Origin: Paenibacillus_AQ nitricinens
GTDB lineage: Bacteria > Bacillota > Bacilli > Paenibacillales > Paenibacillaceae
Direction: 5' to 3'
NCBI RefSeq assembly: GCF_052056485.1
Contig: NZ_CP183948.1
Coordinates: 3,038,001-3,102,000 of the forward strand
DNA: 64,000 bases
The stretch's first letter is position 1. Each line of letters opens with the position of its first letter. Below the pieces are notes generated by a model that worked only from the letters and a program-made list of their open reading frames with translations, ran no database searches and was not told where the DNA came from. This document shows positions 1-8,526 of this stretch, in pieces. The translations under genes and the position numbers were made by a program.

Positions 1-468
1 GATAAGGATGCCCCAAAGGGTAAGGTTACCGTTGACGATGCCACATTGTTTTTAGCCCGTTTTGAAAATGGTGCCATGGGTAGCTTTGAAGCAACCAGAT
101 TCGCAGCAGGTCATCGCTCTACCAATTCCTTTGAAATCAACGGAAGTCTTGGCAGTGTGAAATTCGACTTCGAGCGGATGAATGAATTAGAAGTCTATTT
201 GACTTCAGACGCTGAGGATGTACAGGGTTTTCGGCGCGTGCTGGCTACAGATCCTGCGCATGAATATGCAGAGGCTTGGTGGCCGCCGGGTCATACGATT
301 GGGTTTGAACATACCTTTATTCACGAGATGTTGGAGCTTTCCAACGCGATTGAAGAAGGACGTCAGCCTGTTCCTAATTTCCATGATGGGGTGAAATGTC
401 AAGCTGTGCTGGAAGCTGTAGAACGCTCTATTGATGAGCGCCGCTGGGTCGATTTATCTGAGATGTAA
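1..468 (+). CDS. Gfo/Idh/MocA-family oxidoreductase, C-terminal part (partial)
   Basis: The reading frame is open from base 1, so the N-terminal Rossmann domain lies outside the window. The visible 155 codons look like the C-terminal alpha/beta substrate domain of NAD(P)-dependent Gfo/Idh/MocA sugar dehydrogenases: a beta-sheet segment with 'ARFENGAMGSFEATRF', a 'NSFEINGSLGSVKFDF' segment that the family uses to pack the sheet, then a C-terminal helix ending 'AVLEAVERSIDERRWVDL'. It ends 25 bp before the ThuA-like gene and is probably the first visible member of the same sugar-catabolism operon. Substrate unknown. Confidence 0.85.
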   Translation, partial: DKDAPKGKVTVDDATLFLARFENGAMGSFEATRFAAGHRSTNSFEINGSLGSVKFDFERMNELEVYLTSDAEDVQGFRRVLATDPAHEYAEAWWPPGHTIGFEHTFIHEMLELSNAIEEGRQPVPNFHDGVKCQAVLEAVERSIDERRWVDLSEM

Positions 469-493
469 TCTATCATAAGGAGGCGTGCTGAAG

Positions 494-1216
494 ATGAGAA
501 AAGCATTGATTGTATGGGGCGGTTGGGAGGGTCATGAGCCTGAACAGGTCGCTGATATCTTCGCTAAGGTATTGCAAGAGGAACAGTTTGAAGTGGAGGT
601 ATCGAACACGCTTGAGGCTTTTGCCGATGCGGATAAGCTTCTTGGATTAGATTTGATCGTTCCGGTATGGACGATGGGTACAATCGATCAGAAGCTGGTG
701 GACAATGTCTCGGCTGCTGTGCAGCAAGGGACAGGGCTTGCAGGTTGCCATGGTGGGATGTGTGATTCTTTCCGAAATAATGTAGATTGGCAGTTTATGA
801 CGGGAGGGCAATGGGTAGCTCATCCTGGCAATGACGGTGTGAACTATACTGTCGAGATTCGTCAAAGCTCAAGTCCATTGGTAGAAGGATTAGAAGATTT
901 CAGCGTGTGTTCGGAGCAATATTATCTCCATGTAGATCCAGCTGTAGAAATACTAGCAACGACTCGTTTCCCAGATGTAGAAGGTCCTCATTCGTACAAT
1001 AAAGCTGTAGATATGCCGGTAGCTTGGACAAAACGTTGGGGGCTCGGCAGAGTTTATTATAATTCTCTTGGTCATCATGCGGATATTGTAGCTATGCAAC
1101 AGGTAAAGGAAATGATGCGCAGAGGACTGCTATGGGCGGCTGAAGGCAAAGCCCTTACACAATCCAATCTTTCAACGGTAAGTACCAGCTATAGCGGAAT
1201 GGCAGACAGTCAATAA
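494..1216 (+). CDS. ThuA-like domain protein
   Basis: 240-residue protein of the ThuA (trehalose utilisation) glutamine-amidotransferase-like fold. Visible marks are the N-terminal strand 'KALIVWGGWEGHEP', the central 'GCHGGMCDSFR' turn, the 'GGQWVAHPG' segment and the C-terminal 'GRVYYNSLGHHADI', all usual in ThuA proteins. ATG 494 is chosen because AAGGAGG (477-483) lies 10 nt upstream; an in-frame GTG at 485 would sit almost on the Shine-Dalgarno. ThuA proteins are commonly encoded with Gfo/Idh/MocA enzymes, as here, and are linked to sugar or keto-sugar metabolism; the exact reaction is not settled. Confidence 0.85.
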   Translation: MRKALIVWGGWEGHEPEQVADIFAKVLQEEQFEVEVSNTLEAFADADKLLGLDLIVPVWTMGTIDQKLVDNVSAAVQQGTGLAGCHGGMCDSFRNNVDWQFMTGGQWVAHPGNDGVNYTVEIRQSSSPLVEGLEDFSVCSEQYYLHVDPAVEILATTRFPDVEGPHSYNKAVDMPVAWTKRWGLGRVYYNSLGHHADIVAMQQVKEMMRRGLLWAAEGKALTQSNLSTVSTSYSGMADSQ

Positions 1217-1236
1217 ACAGTGGGAGCGATCAACGA

Positions 1237-2340
1237 ATGGATAAAGTCAAAGTCGGAATTATTGGCTGCGGTAAAATCAGTAGTATCTATATGGAGAATT
1301 GTCAAAAGTTCGAGATCTTGGATCTAGTTGCGTGTGCTGATTTAGATTTGGCTAGAGCACAGGAACAAGCGGATCAATACAATATTCCTAACGTTTATAC
1401 CACAGAGCAGTTACTGAATGATCCGGAGATAGAGATTGTAATTAACCTGACGATTCCAGCTGTTCATGCGGAGGTATGCCTGAAAGCCATTGAAGCGGGT
1501 AAACATGTGTACGTTGAGAAGCCGCTGGCTGTGACGAGAGAAGAAGGACGTCAAGTTCTGTCTGCTGCTCGTGAACAAGGCGTGCTTGTGGGCAGCGCAC
1601 CGGAAACCTTCTTCGGATCGGGCATTCAGACCGTATTGAAGCTGATCGAGGAGGGCGTAATTGGCGAACCTGTTGCAGCTACATCCTTTATGATGGGCCG
1701 TGGACATGAGCATTGGCATCCAGATCCTGAATTTTATTATGCCGCAGGTGGAGGACCCATGTTCGATATGGGGCCGTACTATTTGACAGCATTGGTGCAG
1801 TTGCTCGGACCTATTCGTACGGTTAGCGGAATGACTGGAAAAGCGCTGGAAGAACGCACGATTACAAGTGAGAAGAAATTGGGGAATAAAATTCCTGTGC
1901 AAATACCGACCCATGTAGCTGGAACATTAAGATTTGAGAATGGAGCCATAGCAACGCTGATTACTAGCTTTGATATCTTTGGCGGAAGTAACCTGCCGCA
2001 TATAGAAATCTATGGAACACTTGGAACGATTCAAGTGCCGGATCCTAATAATTTTGGAGGTCCGGTGAAATACCGGCTTATGGGTGAGAATGAATGGACG
2101 GAGCAACCACTGTTATCTGGATATGATCAAAATACTCGTGGAATTGGTCCAGCGGATATAGCTTATGCCATTCGGACGGGAAGACAGCACCGCGCTAGTG
2201 GAGAATTGGCTTATCATGTACTAGAAGCGATGTGGGCGTTCCATGATTCTTCAGATGGTCATTCATTCTACGAAATGGAGAGTACCTGCACTCGTCCTGA
2301 AGCGCTTCCGATTGGGCTCGCTCCTTATACACTGGATTAG
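1237..2340 (+). CDS. Gfo/Idh/MocA-family oxidoreductase
   Basis: 367 residues, full length for the family. The N-terminal Rossmann fold has the dinucleotide motif 'VGIIGCGKIS' (residues 6-15) and the catalytic-lysine motif 'VEKPLAV' with Lys95. The second catalytic region reads 'GGGPMFDMGPYYLTAL' (about 171-186): the usual Asp is present, and a Tyr stands where many members have His. The C-terminal sheet domain follows. It begins 20 bp after the ThuA gene, with GGGAG as ribosome binding site, so it is co-transcribed. Likely NAD(P)-dependent oxidation of a sugar or polyol; substrate not predictable. Confidence 0.9.
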   Translation: MDKVKVGIIGCGKISSIYMENCQKFEILDLVACADLDLARAQEQADQYNIPNVYTTEQLLNDPEIEIVINLTIPAVHAEVCLKAIEAGKHVYVEKPLAVTREEGRQVLSAAREQGVLVGSAPETFFGSGIQTVLKLIEEGVIGEPVAATSFMMGRGHEHWHPDPEFYYAAGGGPMFDMGPYYLTALVQLLGPIRTVSGMTGKALEERTITSEKKLGNKIPVQIPTHVAGTLRFENGAIATLITSFDIFGGSNLPHIEIYGTLGTIQVPDPNNFGGPVKYRLMGENEWTEQPLLSGYDQNTRGIGPADIAYAIRTGRQHRASGELAYHVLEAMWAFHDSSDGHSFYEMESTCTRPEALPIGLAPYTLD

Positions 2341-2415
2341 AGAAATCATTCTATTACTGCAACCTATCACTTCCAATCTCCGTTTGAGAAAATAAAGAGT
2401 GAGGGAGTGAAAAGG

Positions 2416-3210
2416 ATGCGGATCAAGATTAGCGGCTGGATATGGATTTCTGCTGCTATCCTGTTTATAAGTAGTTGTTCAGAAGATCAACAATCGAACA
2501 AGGAGCCGGCTCCAACTGCTGCAATTACTGCAACTCCAGATATCTTGGGTACTGCGAGCGATGGAATAGAAGATCCTGAAGCGGTTAAAGCTTTCCTATC
2601 TGCTCAGAAGATTCCTAACGGAGATATCTATCTACAGGATAATAAGGTTCATATCAATATAGTGGGTTTGAACTCGCAGATTGAGCAGCGGTTTGCTCAG
2701 ACTTTCGCGGCAGGTACTTATGAGCTCCATGATGTTAAATATTCGATGCAAGAGTTATTAGCTGCACAGGAGCTTTTGCATAAACAAGAACTCTACCAGA
2801 AGCTTAATCTATACGGTTCCAGTGTGGATACGATTGGTAATAAAGTAACGATTACAATACCGTCTGATTATGCTGAAACAGCCATACATGAGATAGAAAA
2901 ATGGCTCGCTTCCGATATGTTGACTTACGACATTTCAGAGATAGGCGAACCACATGTAATAGGTCAAATCGTAGATATCGATACCAAACAGGCGAAGCGG
3001 ATTCTGATTCTGGAGCCTGGAAACGAAGAGCCCTCTTACTGGTTCTCATTTAATGAGAAATCTGAAATGTACAATGAAGCTGGGGAATCGATCCATTTTA
3101 AGGATTTGAAAGTAGGGCAGCAGATTAAGCTATGGAGTACTGGTATGGTGGCTGAATCCTTTCCTGCGCAAGCAAGTGTGCGGCGGATGGAACTTGCTGC
3201 TACGGAATAA
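2416..3210 (+). CDS. Putative DUF3221-like lipoprotein
   Basis: 264 residues. A hydrophobic signal peptide ends in 'LFISSCSED', a plausible lipobox, followed by a Ser/Pro/Thr/Ala-rich linker typical of surface lipoproteins. The C-terminal 80 residues ('IGQIVDIDTKQAKRILIL' through 'VGQQIKLWSTGMVAESFP') resemble the OB-like DUF3221 domain (B. subtilis YobA type). The first half is unrecognised. ATG 2416 is preferred over GTG 2407 because the GAGGGAG Shine-Dalgarno (2401-2407) overlaps the latter. It is the last gene before a strong terminator and may have its own promoter after the 75-bp gap. Function unknown. Confidence 0.7.
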   Translation: MRIKISGWIWISAAILFISSCSEDQQSNKEPAPTAAITATPDILGTASDGIEDPEAVKAFLSAQKIPNGDIYLQDNKVHINIVGLNSQIEQRFAQTFAAGTYELHDVKYSMQELLAAQELLHKQELYQKLNLYGSSVDTIGNKVTITIPSDYAETAIHEIEKWLASDMLTYDISEIGEPHVIGQIVDIDTKQAKRILILEPGNEEPSYWFSFNEKSEMYNEAGESIHFKDLKVGQQIKLWSTGMVAESFPAQASVRRMELAATE

Positions 3211-3220
3211 TCCTATAGCC

Positions 3221-3254
3221 AGCACCGTTTGGTAGGGCAAACGGTGCTATTTTT
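3221..3254. terminator. Bidirectional rho-independent terminator
   Basis: Perfect 10-bp stem AGCACCGTTT (3221-3230) / AAACGGTGCT (3239-3248) with an 8-nt loop, followed by ATTTTT. It lies between the lipoprotein gene and the converging AraC gene and could serve both strands. Confidence 0.85.
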
Positions 3255-3275
3255 CGTGTATAGAGACCGAATCTC

Positions 3276-4160
3276 CTATTTTCGAACCCCTGAAGGGGTA
3301 ATCCCTTTATATTGCTTAAACAGCTTGGTAAAATAATTAGGATTATCGCAGCCCACTTTTCCAGCAATCTCCGTCACTGTGAAATCGGTCTGAAGTAGCA
3401 GCCGTTCCGCTTCATTTACTCGGCACAGATTGACATAATCGATGAAGGTCCGACCCGTTAGCTTCTTAAAGGTTTTGCAGAAATGATACGGATTTAGATT
3501 TACAGATTTGGCGGCGCTCTCAATGGTCATTTTCTCATCAAAGTGGTTCTCCATGTACTCCAGCAGTGGCTTGAAACGCTCGCGGTTGAAGGAATGACGT
3601 TCATTCGTGTTACTAGCAGCCTGCTCAGGCAAAAAGGTACGGGAAAGAAAAACAAAAAGCAGATGCAGTTGATTTTTGATGATTAATTGAAAAGCAGGAC
3701 ATTTCTGATACACTTCATCTACGATGGTGTCCAGCAAGGAGTAGTAAGTGGAGCAGGTTGGAACAAGCGCCGCAGGTTTAACCGGAAGTTGATATCGGTT
3801 CTCTAAATAGGGAGCTACGAATTGCTCGTGCTGTGGATCTTGCTTCCAATCCTTAAATAAAGAACGATGAAATACGATGGATATAAAACGAACATGATCT
3901 TCCCGCAGACTGTACCCAACATGTAATCCCCCAGAAGGAACGAATAATACCTCTCCGGGATGTAGCTCGTACGGCTTACTGTCTATGTGAAAGATGGCAC
4001 TGCCTTCCTGCATCATGATGATTTCGAAATGCTCATGCCAATGAAGAAACAGAATGTTCTGGCCGGCTTTTGCATATCTGCATTCATTAAAAAACAATCG
4101 AAACGGATAGTTGCTTCCTTCTAATTGAGGGTATTCTTTAAGATCATTGGGATAGCTCAT
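3276..4160 (-). CDS. AraC-family regulator with cupin sensor domain
   Basis: 294 residues. The N-terminal part is an AraC-type cupin: 'LHWHEHFEIIMMQEG' and 'PGEVLFVPSGGLHVGY' are the usual beta-strand/His landmarks of a sugar-binding arm. The last ~100 residues form the double helix-turn-helix domain, with 'SAAKSVNLNPYHFCKTFKK' and the signature 'VGCDNPNYFTKLFKQYKG'. It is divergent from the isomerase gene at 4284 (123 bp between starts), so it probably senses a carbohydrate and controls that gene and neighbours. The start has GGGAG about 11 nt upstream. Binding site not identified. Confidence 0.9.
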   Translation of the reverse strand: MSYPNDLKEYPQLEGSNYPFRLFFNECRYAKAGQNILFLHWHEHFEIIMMQEGSAIFHIDSKPYELHPGEVLFVPSGGLHVGYSLREDHVRFISIVFHRSLFKDWKQDPQHEQFVAPYLENRYQLPVKPAALVPTCSTYYSLLDTIVDEVYQKCPAFQLIIKNQLHLLFVFLSRTFLPEQAASNTNERHSFNRERFKPLLEYMENHFDEKMTIESAAKSVNLNPYHFCKTFKKLTGRTFIDYVNLCRVNEAERLLLQTDFTVTEIAGKVGCDNPNYFTKLFKQYKGITPSGVRK

Positions 4161-4283
4161 AATTCACTCAACTCCCACAAGATACGACTATATAAACACA
4201 AGATAATAAGAGTTTTAAGCTCAAAAGCAGGTTATACTCGGATTATAGAACTTACTATAAACCAATATTGGAGTGGTCACAAG

Positions 4284-5171
4284 ATGAAGGATACAATGCG
4301 AATTGGAACATTAGTGGGTGGTGGAGATGCTGTCAGAGTGATCCCGCAAATTGTAGGACATGGATTTGAATCTTTTAGCTTAACCTTCTGGCAAACTACA
4401 GGGGAAACAGATCTTGTGGAAACTGGAAAGCGTGTACAAGAACTAGCGGCAGAACATGACTTTGTGATCTCCACCGTTGGGATCTTCGGCAATCCATTGA
4501 CGAATGCGGGTGATAATTCCGATGTACTAGCGAGCTGGGAGCGACTGATTGATCATGCTCATTTGTTCGGAACGGATATGGTATCAGGTTTTACGGGAAG
4601 GTTGCCAGGGGTGTCCATTGATGAATCCATTCCGAAGTTTACTGAGGTATTTGGAGAGTTGTCCAAAAGAGCAGCGGATCGCGGTTTGAGAATCGCCTTT
4701 GAGAACTGTTCAATGGGTGGAGACTGGGAATCAGGTGACTGGAATATTGCTCACAATCCATTATCTTGGGAGAAGATGTTCAACGCTGTACCTGCTGACA
4801 ATATTGGACTCGAATGGGAGCCATGTCATCAGATGGTGCAGTTGATTGATCCGATACCACAGCTACGTAAATGGACAGATAAGATCTTTCATGTACATGG
4901 CAAGGATGCCACAATCGCATGGGATATCGTAAAAGAGTATGGAATCCACGGCCCTAAGCCTTATGTATGGCATCGTACTCCGGGCTTTGGAGATACGAAC
5001 TGGACGGATATCATTTCTATTTTGCGTCAGGCAGGTTATAAAGGCACCATTGATATTGAAGGCTGGCATGATCCAGTTTATCGGGATGAGCTGGAGATGA
5101 TGGGACAAGTTCATGCTTTGAACTATTTAAAACAATGCCGGGGTGGTAGCTTTGTACCTAATCCACTTTAA
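4284..5171 (+). CDS. Sugar phosphate isomerase/epimerase (xylose isomerase-like TIM barrel)
   Basis: 295 residues of the AP-endonuclease-2/xylose isomerase-like TIM-barrel superfamily. Likely metal ligands stand in the usual order: Glu in 'RIAFENCS', Glu/His in 'IGLEWEPCHQ', His in 'IFHVHGKDA', and Glu in 'TIDIEGWHDP'. ATG 4284 is chosen over the longer reading (from 4125) because GGAG lies 10 nt upstream and the extra 53 residues do not look like protein of this family. The next gene follows after 15 bp. Probable role: isomerisation or epimerisation of a sugar or keto-sugar made by the neighbouring oxidoreductases; it could equally act as a lyase or hydrolase on keto-glycosides. Confidence 0.85.
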   Translation: MKDTMRIGTLVGGGDAVRVIPQIVGHGFESFSLTFWQTTGETDLVETGKRVQELAAEHDFVISTVGIFGNPLTNAGDNSDVLASWERLIDHAHLFGTDMVSGFTGRLPGVSIDESIPKFTEVFGELSKRAADRGLRIAFENCSMGGDWESGDWNIAHNPLSWEKMFNAVPADNIGLEWEPCHQMVQLIDPIPQLRKWTDKIFHVHGKDATIAWDIVKEYGIHGPKPYVWHRTPGFGDTNWTDIISILRQAGYKGTIDIEGWHDPVYRDELEMMGQVHALNYLKQCRGGSFVPNPL

Positions 5172-5186
5172 CCGTTGAGGGGGAGA

Positions 5187-6239
5187 ATGATGACAGCACA
5201 GTACCGTGTAGCGGTTGCAGGTTGTGGAGGAATGGCTAACGCCTGGATTGAATACGCTTTATCACGTTCCGATATTCAAATTGTTGCCCTTGTAGATATA
5301 CGGCTGGAGTCAGCTCAAGCGATGGCCGCGAAACATGAAATTCCCTGTCTGACGTTTACTGACATTAAACTGGCGATCCAGGAGACCGATGCAAATCTAG
5401 TTTTTGATGTAACCGTTCCAGGAAGTCATTTTAATATTTCTAGCACTGCATTAGAGCTGGGTTGTAATGTGTTTAGTGAAAAACCTTTAGCTGAGACGAT
5501 GGAGGAATGTAATAAGATCGTTGAGATCTCGGAGCGAACCGGAAATGCTCATGCCGTGATGCAAAACCGCCGTTACGATCCTCGTATTCGTTCTTTAAGA
5601 ACAATCATCGAATCAGGTACGATTGGAAGAACCGGATTTATCGGTGCAAGCTTTTTCCTCGGCGCTCATTTCGGAGGTTTCCGTGAGGTCATGGCAAGTC
5701 CGCTGCTGCTGGACATGGCGATTCATACCTTTGATCAGGCCCGTTTCATTAGTGGTGCGAATCCTGTATCTGTTTACTGTCAGGAATTTAATCCTCCTGG
5801 TTCATGGTATGAGGGAAATGCATCGGCAGTATGTATTTTTGAGATGTCGGATGGTTCCATATTTACTTATCAGGGGTCTTGGTGTGCGGAAGGTGCCTCT
5901 ACCTCATGGGAAGCAGCTTGGCGGATTAATGGGGAAAAAGGAACTGCGATTTGGGATGGGCATGATTTGCCATATGCAGAAGTAGTCGCAACAGGAGACC
6001 AGAGCGATAAATTTATTCGCGACGTTGAACGTGTAAATGGCGAAGTGATTGCGATGAACAAGACCTTCCATCACGGCTGTCTGGAGGAAATGTTCCTGTC
6101 GCTAGCAGAGGGACGTCCTGCAGAGACGAATTGTCGAGATAATCGTTATAGTATGGCAATGGTATTCGGAGCGCTGGAAAGTGCTAAAACAGGCCGGAAA
6201 ATTAATCTGGTGGAGTTCATGAATACCGCAGAGCTGTGA
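5187..6239 (+). CDS. Gfo/Idh/MocA-family oxidoreductase
   Basis: 350 residues. The N-terminus has 'VAVAGCGGMANAWIEYAL' (Rossmann GxGxxA), the catalytic-lysine motif 'FSEKPLAE', and the second catalytic motif 'LLLDMAIHTFDQARF' with Asp and His in the usual i/i+4 positions. The C-terminal sheet domain is complete. The Shine-Dalgarno GAGGGGGA (5177-5184) supports ATG 5187 (or 5190) rather than the upstream codon at 5175. It lies 15 bp after the isomerase gene, so the two form an operon read away from the AraC gene. Probable NAD(P)-dependent sugar dehydrogenase. Confidence 0.9.
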   Translation: MMTAQYRVAVAGCGGMANAWIEYALSRSDIQIVALVDIRLESAQAMAAKHEIPCLTFTDIKLAIQETDANLVFDVTVPGSHFNISSTALELGCNVFSEKPLAETMEECNKIVEISERTGNAHAVMQNRRYDPRIRSLRTIIESGTIGRTGFIGASFFLGAHFGGFREVMASPLLLDMAIHTFDQARFISGANPVSVYCQEFNPPGSWYEGNASAVCIFEMSDGSIFTYQGSWCAEGASTSWEAAWRINGEKGTAIWDGHDLPYAEVVATGDQSDKFIRDVERVNGEVIAMNKTFHHGCLEEMFLSLAEGRPAETNCRDNRYSMAMVFGALESAKTGRKINLVEFMNTAEL

Positions 6240-6277
6240 GAAACCCTTTGTTAATTTTATCCAAACGCTAATGTTCA

Positions 6278-6286
6278 TGTTATGAT
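6278..6286 (+). promoter_or_regulatory. Extended -10 promoter element for the HAD gene
   Basis: TGTTATGAT (TG-n-TATGAT) ends 29 bp before the HAD start codon. No convincing -35 is seen 17 bp upstream, in keeping with an extended -10 promoter. It separates the HAD gene from the sugar operon. Confidence 0.45.
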
Positions 6287-6315
6287 AGATAAGAACATTA
6301 TTCGGGGAGGATATT

Positions 6316-7011
6316 ATGTACAAAGCCATTATATTTGATCTAGATAATACTTTAATAAATTATAGTACTTGTGAAATTGAAGCAATGAAAAGAACCTGTA
6401 CCGATCATAATCTCTTTGTAGAAGATACTGATGCGTGGTCTTTATTTTATGGAGAGTTCTCAGATCATAATTTTCGCCATTGGATGAACTTTGTGGGTGG
6501 TGGTGAGGTGAAGACCATAGGAGAGGTATTGAGATATTCTTTTAGAGACACGCTTAAACAGGAAGAACTACTGCACAGTAAACTGTCAGATACTTATTGG
6601 AATTATTTTTGCAATTCCTGTTATTTTGAAGAAGGAGCGGAACAGATCTTAACCTCTTTTAAAGATAAATATGCGCTGGGAATCATCACCAATGGGATCA
6701 GTGAGGCACAAAGAAAAAGACTGCAAGCTGGTAAGATCTATGAAATATTCAAATCCATTATGATCTCCGATGAAGTGGGCATCCGAAAACCTGATAAACA
6801 GATTTTTGAAATGTCTTTAAAAGATCTCCAGCTAAGCAATCATGAAGTGCTGTTCGTTGGTGATTCTTTACAGGATGATTACCATGGTGCTGTGAATTCT
6901 GACATTGACTTCTGCTATTACAATCGTCAAAATATAGAGATTCCTAAAGACCTCAAGCCTAACTATATGATTAGTTCTCTTTTGGAGCTTAAAGATGTAG
7001 TGGGGTTGTAG
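6316..7011 (+). CDS. HAD-superfamily hydrolase (YjjG-like phosphatase)
   Basis: 231 residues with all four HAD motifs: 'IFDLDNTLINY' (nucleophile and acid/base Asp), 'ITNGISEAQ' (Thr), 'RKPDKQIFE' (Lys) and 'LFVGDSLQDDYHGA' (metal-binding Asp residues). The large helical cap inserted after motif I fits subclass IA, as in house-cleaning pyrimidine nucleotidases such as YjjG. Likely a cytoplasmic phosphatase of nucleotides or small phosphate esters. A GNAT gene follows after 24 bp. Confidence 0.88.
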   Translation: MYKAIIFDLDNTLINYSTCEIEAMKRTCTDHNLFVEDTDAWSLFYGEFSDHNFRHWMNFVGGGEVKTIGEVLRYSFRDTLKQEELLHSKLSDTYWNYFCNSCYFEEGAEQILTSFKDKYALGIITNGISEAQRKRLQAGKIYEIFKSIMISDEVGIRKPDKQIFEMSLKDLQLSNHEVLFVGDSLQDDYHGAVNSDIDFCYYNRQNIEIPKDLKPNYMISSLLELKDVVGL

Positions 7012-7035
7012 CCATGACAGCAAGGAGAACTCATA

Positions 7036-7509
7036 GTGGAAATTAGGGTTTATCAAGAATCAGATATTAGTCAGCTTATCTCATTGTTCTATGCGACGGT
7101 TCATTCCGTAAATAAACGACACTATTCACAGGAACAGCTTGACGCTTGGGCTCCTAATGAGGAAAGAGCACACAAGCTTAAGACTTGGAGTGCTTCATTA
7201 GGTCACAACATTACTTATGTAGCTGAAATTAACGAATGTATCGTTGGTTTTTCGGATATGACGGTGGAAGGACACTTAGATCGTCTTTATGTCCATAAAG
7301 ATTACCAAAGCCAAGGCATAGCCTCTGCTCTCCTGCACAAGCTTGAACAGAAGGCGAGAGAACTGGGTCTTCACGAAATGGATACTGAAGCAAGTATTAC
7401 AGCTAAGCCCTTTTTTGAACGACATGGATACCAGCTTATGATGAAACAAAGTGTAGAGCGAAGAGGGGTTCTGTTAGTTAATTATCGGATGAGCAAAAAG
7501 TTAATGTAA
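7036..7509 (+). CDS. GNAT-family N-acetyltransferase
   Basis: 157 residues. The acetyl-CoA pyrophosphate-binding motif A is clear: 'LYVHKDYQSQGIASALL' (Q-x-x-G-I/x-A), followed by helix alpha3 and a C-terminal 'PFFERHGYQLM'. This matches the YafP-like subgroup of small-molecule acetyltransferases. It starts with GTG 7036, 8 nt after AAGGAG (7022-7027). It probably shares a transcript with the HAD gene and ends at the repeat-associated terminator at 7520. Substrate unknown. Confidence 0.85.
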   Translation: MEIRVYQESDISQLISLFYATVHSVNKRHYSQEQLDAWAPNEERAHKLKTWSASLGHNITYVAEINECIVGFSDMTVEGHLDRLYVHKDYQSQGIASALLHKLEQKARELGLHEMDTEASITAKPFFERHGYQLMMKQSVERRGVLLVNYRMSKKLM

Positions 7510-7515
7510 TTCAAA

Positions 7516-7872
7516 GGAGGCTGTCTCAAAAGTAGTGAAGCTACTCTACTTATGGGGCAGCTTCTTTTTTTTTGGAGTAATTAGGGAAAACCTCCCTGAA
7601 AATAGCCGATAATTGCTCTAAATGAATGGAATCAGGGAATTCCTCCCTAAAAATCGGGGTAATATCTATATTCGCGAACGGATCGTTGTTCCAATCGCTG
7701 TGCTCTCCAAATTTTTTTCATTCCCCTAAGCGCGGTGAAAATCCGGAGACCAAGGCGACCGCTGACGCTTTTCCACAATCAGTCCGTTCTCTCCGCTATT
7801 TAAGCGGGTAAAGTTTCTACAAATCTTCTAAAATCATAAAAAAAGGAACCTTGGGACACCCTCTTTTTTTCA
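7516..7872. repeat. Probable interspersed intergenic repeat (MITE-like), also holding a terminator
   Basis: This 375-bp gap holds no convincing gene. Its left edge GAGGCTGTCTCAAAA (7517-7531) and right edge CCTTGGGACACCCTC (7849-7863) are imperfect inverted copies (11 of 15 by eye). Inside is an imperfect direct repeat, AGGGAAAACCTCCCTGAAAA (7583-7602) and AGGGAATTCCTCCCTAAAAA (7634-7653). A 61-codon open frame at 7626-7811 has no clear ribosome binding site and looks like the spurious frame of a repeat. From memory, similar units occur between genes in Paenibacillus, but copy number was not checked. Confidence 0.45.
7520..7573 (+). terminator. Rho-independent terminator of the HAD-GNAT unit
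   Basis: GCTGTCTCA (7520-7528) pairs, with two G-U pairs, to TGGGGCAGC (7552-7560), with an inner AGTAG/CTACT stem and an overlapping GAAGCT/AGCTTC pairing. A run of nine T follows (7565-7573). Confidence 0.7.
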
Positions 7873-7884
7873 AAATAAGAAGGT

Positions 7885-8379
7885 TTAGTCATAAATCAAT
7901 TTCATTAAAGCCTCTGAGTCAAAACGATCTCCTTGCACTAACCATTGACCATCCACATCAAACATAGTCAGTATTCCCTCTAAAGGGACACGTTTACTTT
8001 CTTTGTCATCCTTATCCAACAAAACCAGATCACAAGTATATTTTAACTCAACAATATCTTTCTTTTGTTCGGAAAGGGTGAACTTTAGGTGATCTGGTTT
8101 TAAAGAAAGCTTTTGTTTATTAGCGATATTGTAAGGGATAGTTGTGATTCGGCTCCCAATCGCTTTTTCAGTATAGTATTCCGTAAAATAGGGTTTCATT
8201 TCTTCATTTCGCGCTAGAATGGATTCTTCGGAAAATAAATTCTCAGTAACCTTAACGGTATATTCCACATTTTTGTACTTCTCAGCGGCTTTAGTGGCAT
8301 CATCCACTTCTGAGCTACAGCCCATAATTAACGTTAGGGATAATAAAATTATACTCAATATCAACGGTGATTTACGCAT
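7885..8379 (-). CDS. Hypothetical lipoprotein
   Basis: 164 residues. A type II signal peptide is visible: 'MRKSPLILSIILLSLTL' then 'IMGCSSEVDD', with the Cys at residue 21. The mature part is a small alpha+beta domain resembling NTF2-like or DUF4878-type lipoproteins ('ILTMFDVDGQWLVQGDRFD' near the end), but no family is claimed. GGGGGT lies about 9 nt before the start. It stands alone on the minus strand between the repeat and the kinase gene. Function unknown. Confidence 0.75.
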   Translation of the reverse strand: MRKSPLILSIILLSLTLIMGCSSEVDDATKAAEKYKNVEYTVKVTENLFSEESILARNEEMKPYFTEYYTEKAIGSRITTIPYNIANKQKLSLKPDHLKFTLSEQKKDIVELKYTCDLVLLDKDDKESKRVPLEGILTMFDVDGQWLVQGDRFDSEALMKLIYD

Positions 8380-8526
8380 TCGAGCACCCCCATGTATTTA
8401 ATCCTGTATTATTATACTTATATTACCATACATTGGTTTCGTCAATATAAGAAGGAAATGATTCAACTACCTATATATGGTATTGTGTAAGTGTTACTAT
8501 CAAATACCTAAAGGGATGGGATATAC

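Noticed and set aside
1411..1914. 167-codon antisense frame inside an oxidoreductase gene
   Set aside because: Mirror of a well-supported coding frame; no ribosome binding site, no recognisable domain.
5623..5985. 120-codon plus-strand frame within the oxidoreductase at 5187
   Set aside because: Shifted reading of a gene with all catalytic motifs in the other frame.
7626..7811. 61-codon frame inside the repeat
   Set aside because: No ribosome binding site and low-quality composition; it coincides with the repeat and looks spurious.
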